This document shows positions 4,980-6,776 of a stretch of DNA of 6,776 nt, in pieces. Origin of the DNA: Nitratireductor sp. (lineage in GTDB: Bacteria; Pseudomonadota; Alphaproteobacteria; Rhizobiales; Rhizobiaceae). The notes beneath the pieces were generated by a model that searched no databases, was not told the DNA's origin, and worked only from the letters and a program-made list of their open reading frames with translations. The DNA lies in NCBI GenBank assembly GCA_020441735.1, contig JAGRLQ010000185.1:1-6776 (forward strand), written 5' to 3'. Position 1 is the first letter of the stretch. Each line of letters opens with the position of its first letter. Position numbers and translations under genes: made by a program.

Positions 4980-6776
4980 TTCTGAAATCCACTGTTCGAT
5001 CTTGGCGATGAGCTTCTCCGGTGAGACCGGCTTTGACAGGTAATCGTCCATGCCGGCCTTCAGGCAGGTTTCCTCGTCACCCTTGATGGCATGGGCTGTC
5101 ACGCCGATGATCGGTATTCTGCCGCCGGTCAGCGCTTCGATATGCCGGATTTCCGAAGTTGCCTCCAGCCCGTTCATCTTGGGCATCGAAACATCCATCA
5201 GGATCAGCTTGGGCGGATTGGATGCCCGTTCGCGGAATGCGGCAACGCCTTCCTCGCCGTTGTTGGCGATATGGAAGCGATAGGGCGTCGACAGCAGTAT
5301 CTGGCTGAAGACGATCTGGTTCACCTCGTTGTCTTCGCAAACCAGAATGTCATAGCCCGCATCACCGTCCACTACGATCTCGTCTGCCGGCATCTGCGCA
5401 GCAGACTCCCCTTCAGGCATTTGTGTATCATCAGGTGTTTCGGTGCTTGCCGTAACTGCTTCAGCTTCCTCATAAGGCATGGTATCGCCCAGTTCTTCCG
5501 TCTCCGCCGCTTCCGCCCAGGCTTCCTTCCCGGACACTTCTTGCGGCAGATTCTCCGCCACAACCGTTGCCTCGGCATCGCTTTCAGAAGCCGTTCCAAG
5601 TGCGATCTGGCGGGCGATCATGATACCCTTCGTCGCCTCGTCAGCGTTACGCTCGCGCAGTGCCGTTTCTCCGATGGTCTCGACCAGCGTCTCAAGCAGC
5701 AGGGCCGAGCGGGTCGGCTTGGTAAGGTGGCGGTACACGCCAAGCGAGGAAAATGTCTTGCCATCCTCGGTCTGGTCAACGCTCGTCAGCATGATCACCG
5801 GTATGCTGGAGAGCTGGTTGTCGGAGCGGATGACTTCCATCACATTGCCGCCGTTCATACCGGGCATGTGGTAATCGAGAATGATGCAATCCACCGAAAG
5901 CCCGCTAGCCGCGGCCACCCGCAACAGTTCGATCGCCTCCGCACCGCTCGCCGCAGCCGCGTGGTCGAACTTCCAGGACGACAGTTGTTCGGAAAGAATG
6001 GCGCGGTTGACCTCATTGTCGTCAACGATCAGTACACGCGAACCGCTTACATCCCCGGGCACGCGTTTTGCCGGGTGCTCCCCGGTCTCGATCTGAAGCG
6101 GAACCTCGATCCAGAACGTGGATCCGATGCCCTCCTCGGACAGAACACCCATTTTGCCGCCCATCAGTTCGACAAGGGAAGAAGCAATCGAAAGGCCAAG
6201 GCCTGTACCCTCGTGGTCGCGGCTGGAGGAGCCATCCACCTGCGAGAATTTCTCAAACACCTTGCCGAGTTGCGAATCCGGGATGCCAATCCCGGTGTCC
6301 TCGACCTCAATGCGCACCATTGCCCAGCTGCCATCGGTTGCATCGGCCTTCTTGCCATCTTCACCTGAAAAACCGGTCACATAGGCGTTGACATAGACAT
6401 GCCCTTCCTCGGTGAACTTGATCGCATTGCCGATCACATTGGTCACCACCTGACGCACCCGGCCGGCGTCACCGATCAGCCAGGCCGGCATATCCGGCGA
6501 AATGCGCACAATCAGTTCGATGTCCTTTTCAACCACCCGGGAAGAAACCAGTGCCGCCACATCCTCAATGGCTTCCCCCAGTTTGAACGGTGCCGGATCA
6601 AGCTCCATCTGACCTGCGTCGATCTTCGAGAAATCGAGAATGTCGTTGATGATGGTCAGGAGAGAAGCGCCCGACTTCACGATGATGTCGGTAAACGTCT
6701 TCTGTCGCGCATTGAGTTCGGTCTTTGCCAGCAGTTCTGCCATCCCCATCACACCATTCATCGGGGTGCGGATTTC
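4956..6776 (-). CDS. Hybrid sensor histidine kinase with two receiver domains, C-terminal part (cut by right edge)
   Basis: The frame is open to the right edge, so the sensor end of the gene is missing. The first visible residues, EIRTP, directly follow the expected phosphorylated His of a 'HEIRTPMNG' H-box. Counting the Met codon at 6761-6759 as 1: rest of HisKA to about 55; HATPase with N-box Asn N112 (NAIKF), G1 DTGIGIP (155-161), F-box FEKFSQ (169-174), G2 GTGLGL (185-190). REC1 (about 242-362) has D247/D248, phospho-acceptor D296, T326 and K348. REC2 (about 470-595) has E476/D477, phospho-acceptor D523, T555 and K577. Both receivers therefore look competent. The linker between them (about 365-468) is strongly acidic and low in complexity, probably unstructured. 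No HPt domain follows REC2, so phosphate presumably passes to a separate HPt protein. The gene converges on the c-di-GMP gene with 20 bp between the stop codons. Kinase type is certain; signal and partner are unknown. The Met at 6761 is internal, not the start. Confidence 0.96.
   Translation of the reverse strand, partial: EIRTPMNGVMGMAELLAKTELNARQKTFTDIIVKSGASLLTIINDILDFSKIDAGQMELDPAPFKLGEAIEDVAALVSSRVVEKDIELIVRISPDMPAWLIGDAGRVRQVVTNVIGNAIKFTEEGHVYVNAYVTGFSGEDGKKADATDGSWAMVRIEVEDTGIGIPDSQLGKVFEKFSQVDGSSSRDHEGTGLGLSIASSLVELMGGKMGVLSEEGIGSTFWIEVPLQIETGEHPAKRVPGDVSGSRVLIVDDNEVNRAILSEQLSSWKFDHAAAASGAEAIELLRVAAASGLSVDCIILDYHMPGMNGGNVMEVIRSDNQLSSIPVIMLTSVDQTEDGKTFSSLGVYRHLTKPTRSALLLETLVETIGETALRERNADEATKGIMIARQIALGTASESDAEATVVAENLPQEVSGKEAWAEAAETEELGDTMPYEEAEAVTASTETPDDTQMPEGESAAQMPADEIVVDGDAGYDILVCEDNEVNQIVFSQILLSTPYRFHIANNGEEGVAAFRERASNPPKLILMDVSMPKMNGLEATSEIRHIEALTGGRIPIIGVTAHAIKGDEETCLKAGMDDYLSKPVSPEKLIAKIEQWISERQASEVA

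Noticed and set aside
5091..6368. 425-codon open frame on the plus strand opposite the hybrid kinase
   Set aside because: It is an antisense shadow of well-conserved HATPase and receiver domains; its Arg/His-rich translation has no domain signature.

Overview
The window looks like chromosomal DNA of an alphaproteobacterium, most likely Hyphomicrobiales (Rhizobiales). The inference rests on GC-rich coding sequence, a PdxJ with the alphaproteobacterial-style N-terminus (LSVNLNAIAMLRNRR), a BarA-like hybrid kinase with two receiver domains, and a PAS-PAS-GGDEF-EAL protein. Genus cannot be fixed from this sequence. No rRNA, tRNA, insertion sequence, CRISPR array or phage gene is visible.

Layout, left to right. 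(1) 1-257, minus: the N-terminal 85 residues of a glutamine-synthetase-family ligase that runs off the left edge. (2) 254-1615, minus: a Rieske non-heme iron oxygenase alpha subunit of the phthalate-dioxygenase type, whose stop codon overlaps the ligase start (ATGA). The two look like a translationally coupled pair, with oxygenase first in the transcript. (3) 1616-1778: a leader region with a TATAGT box, a short palindrome and a strong 7-bp hairpin, suggesting that the oxygenase/ligase unit has its own promoter. (4) 1779-2534, minus: pdxJ, vitamin B6 biosynthesis. (5) 2535-2721: an AT-richer divergent intergenic region, with an in-frame 9-codon mini-ORF ahead of pdxJ. (6) 2722-4935, plus: a membrane-anchored PAS-PAS-GGDEF-EAL c-di-GMP protein, GTG start. 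(7) 4956-6776, minus: the C-terminal part of a hybrid histidine kinase (HisKA remainder, HATPase, REC, REC). It converges on the c-di-GMP gene with a 20-bp gap and is cut by the right edge one codon after the expected phospho-accepting His.

The ligase and oxygenase plausibly act together on an amine substrate: gamma-glutamylation by the ligase, ring or side-chain oxidation by the oxygenase, by analogy with aniline degradation. pdxJ is a housekeeping gene with no obvious functional tie to them. The two signalling genes are neighbours but convergent, so nothing in the DNA proves that they work in one pathway. The points most worth a second look are the ligase/oxygenase pair, the altered guanine-contact residues in the GGDEF domain, the degenerate EAL positions, and the leader structures ahead of the oxygenase and pdxJ. 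I did not find convincing evidence of a wholly new system.
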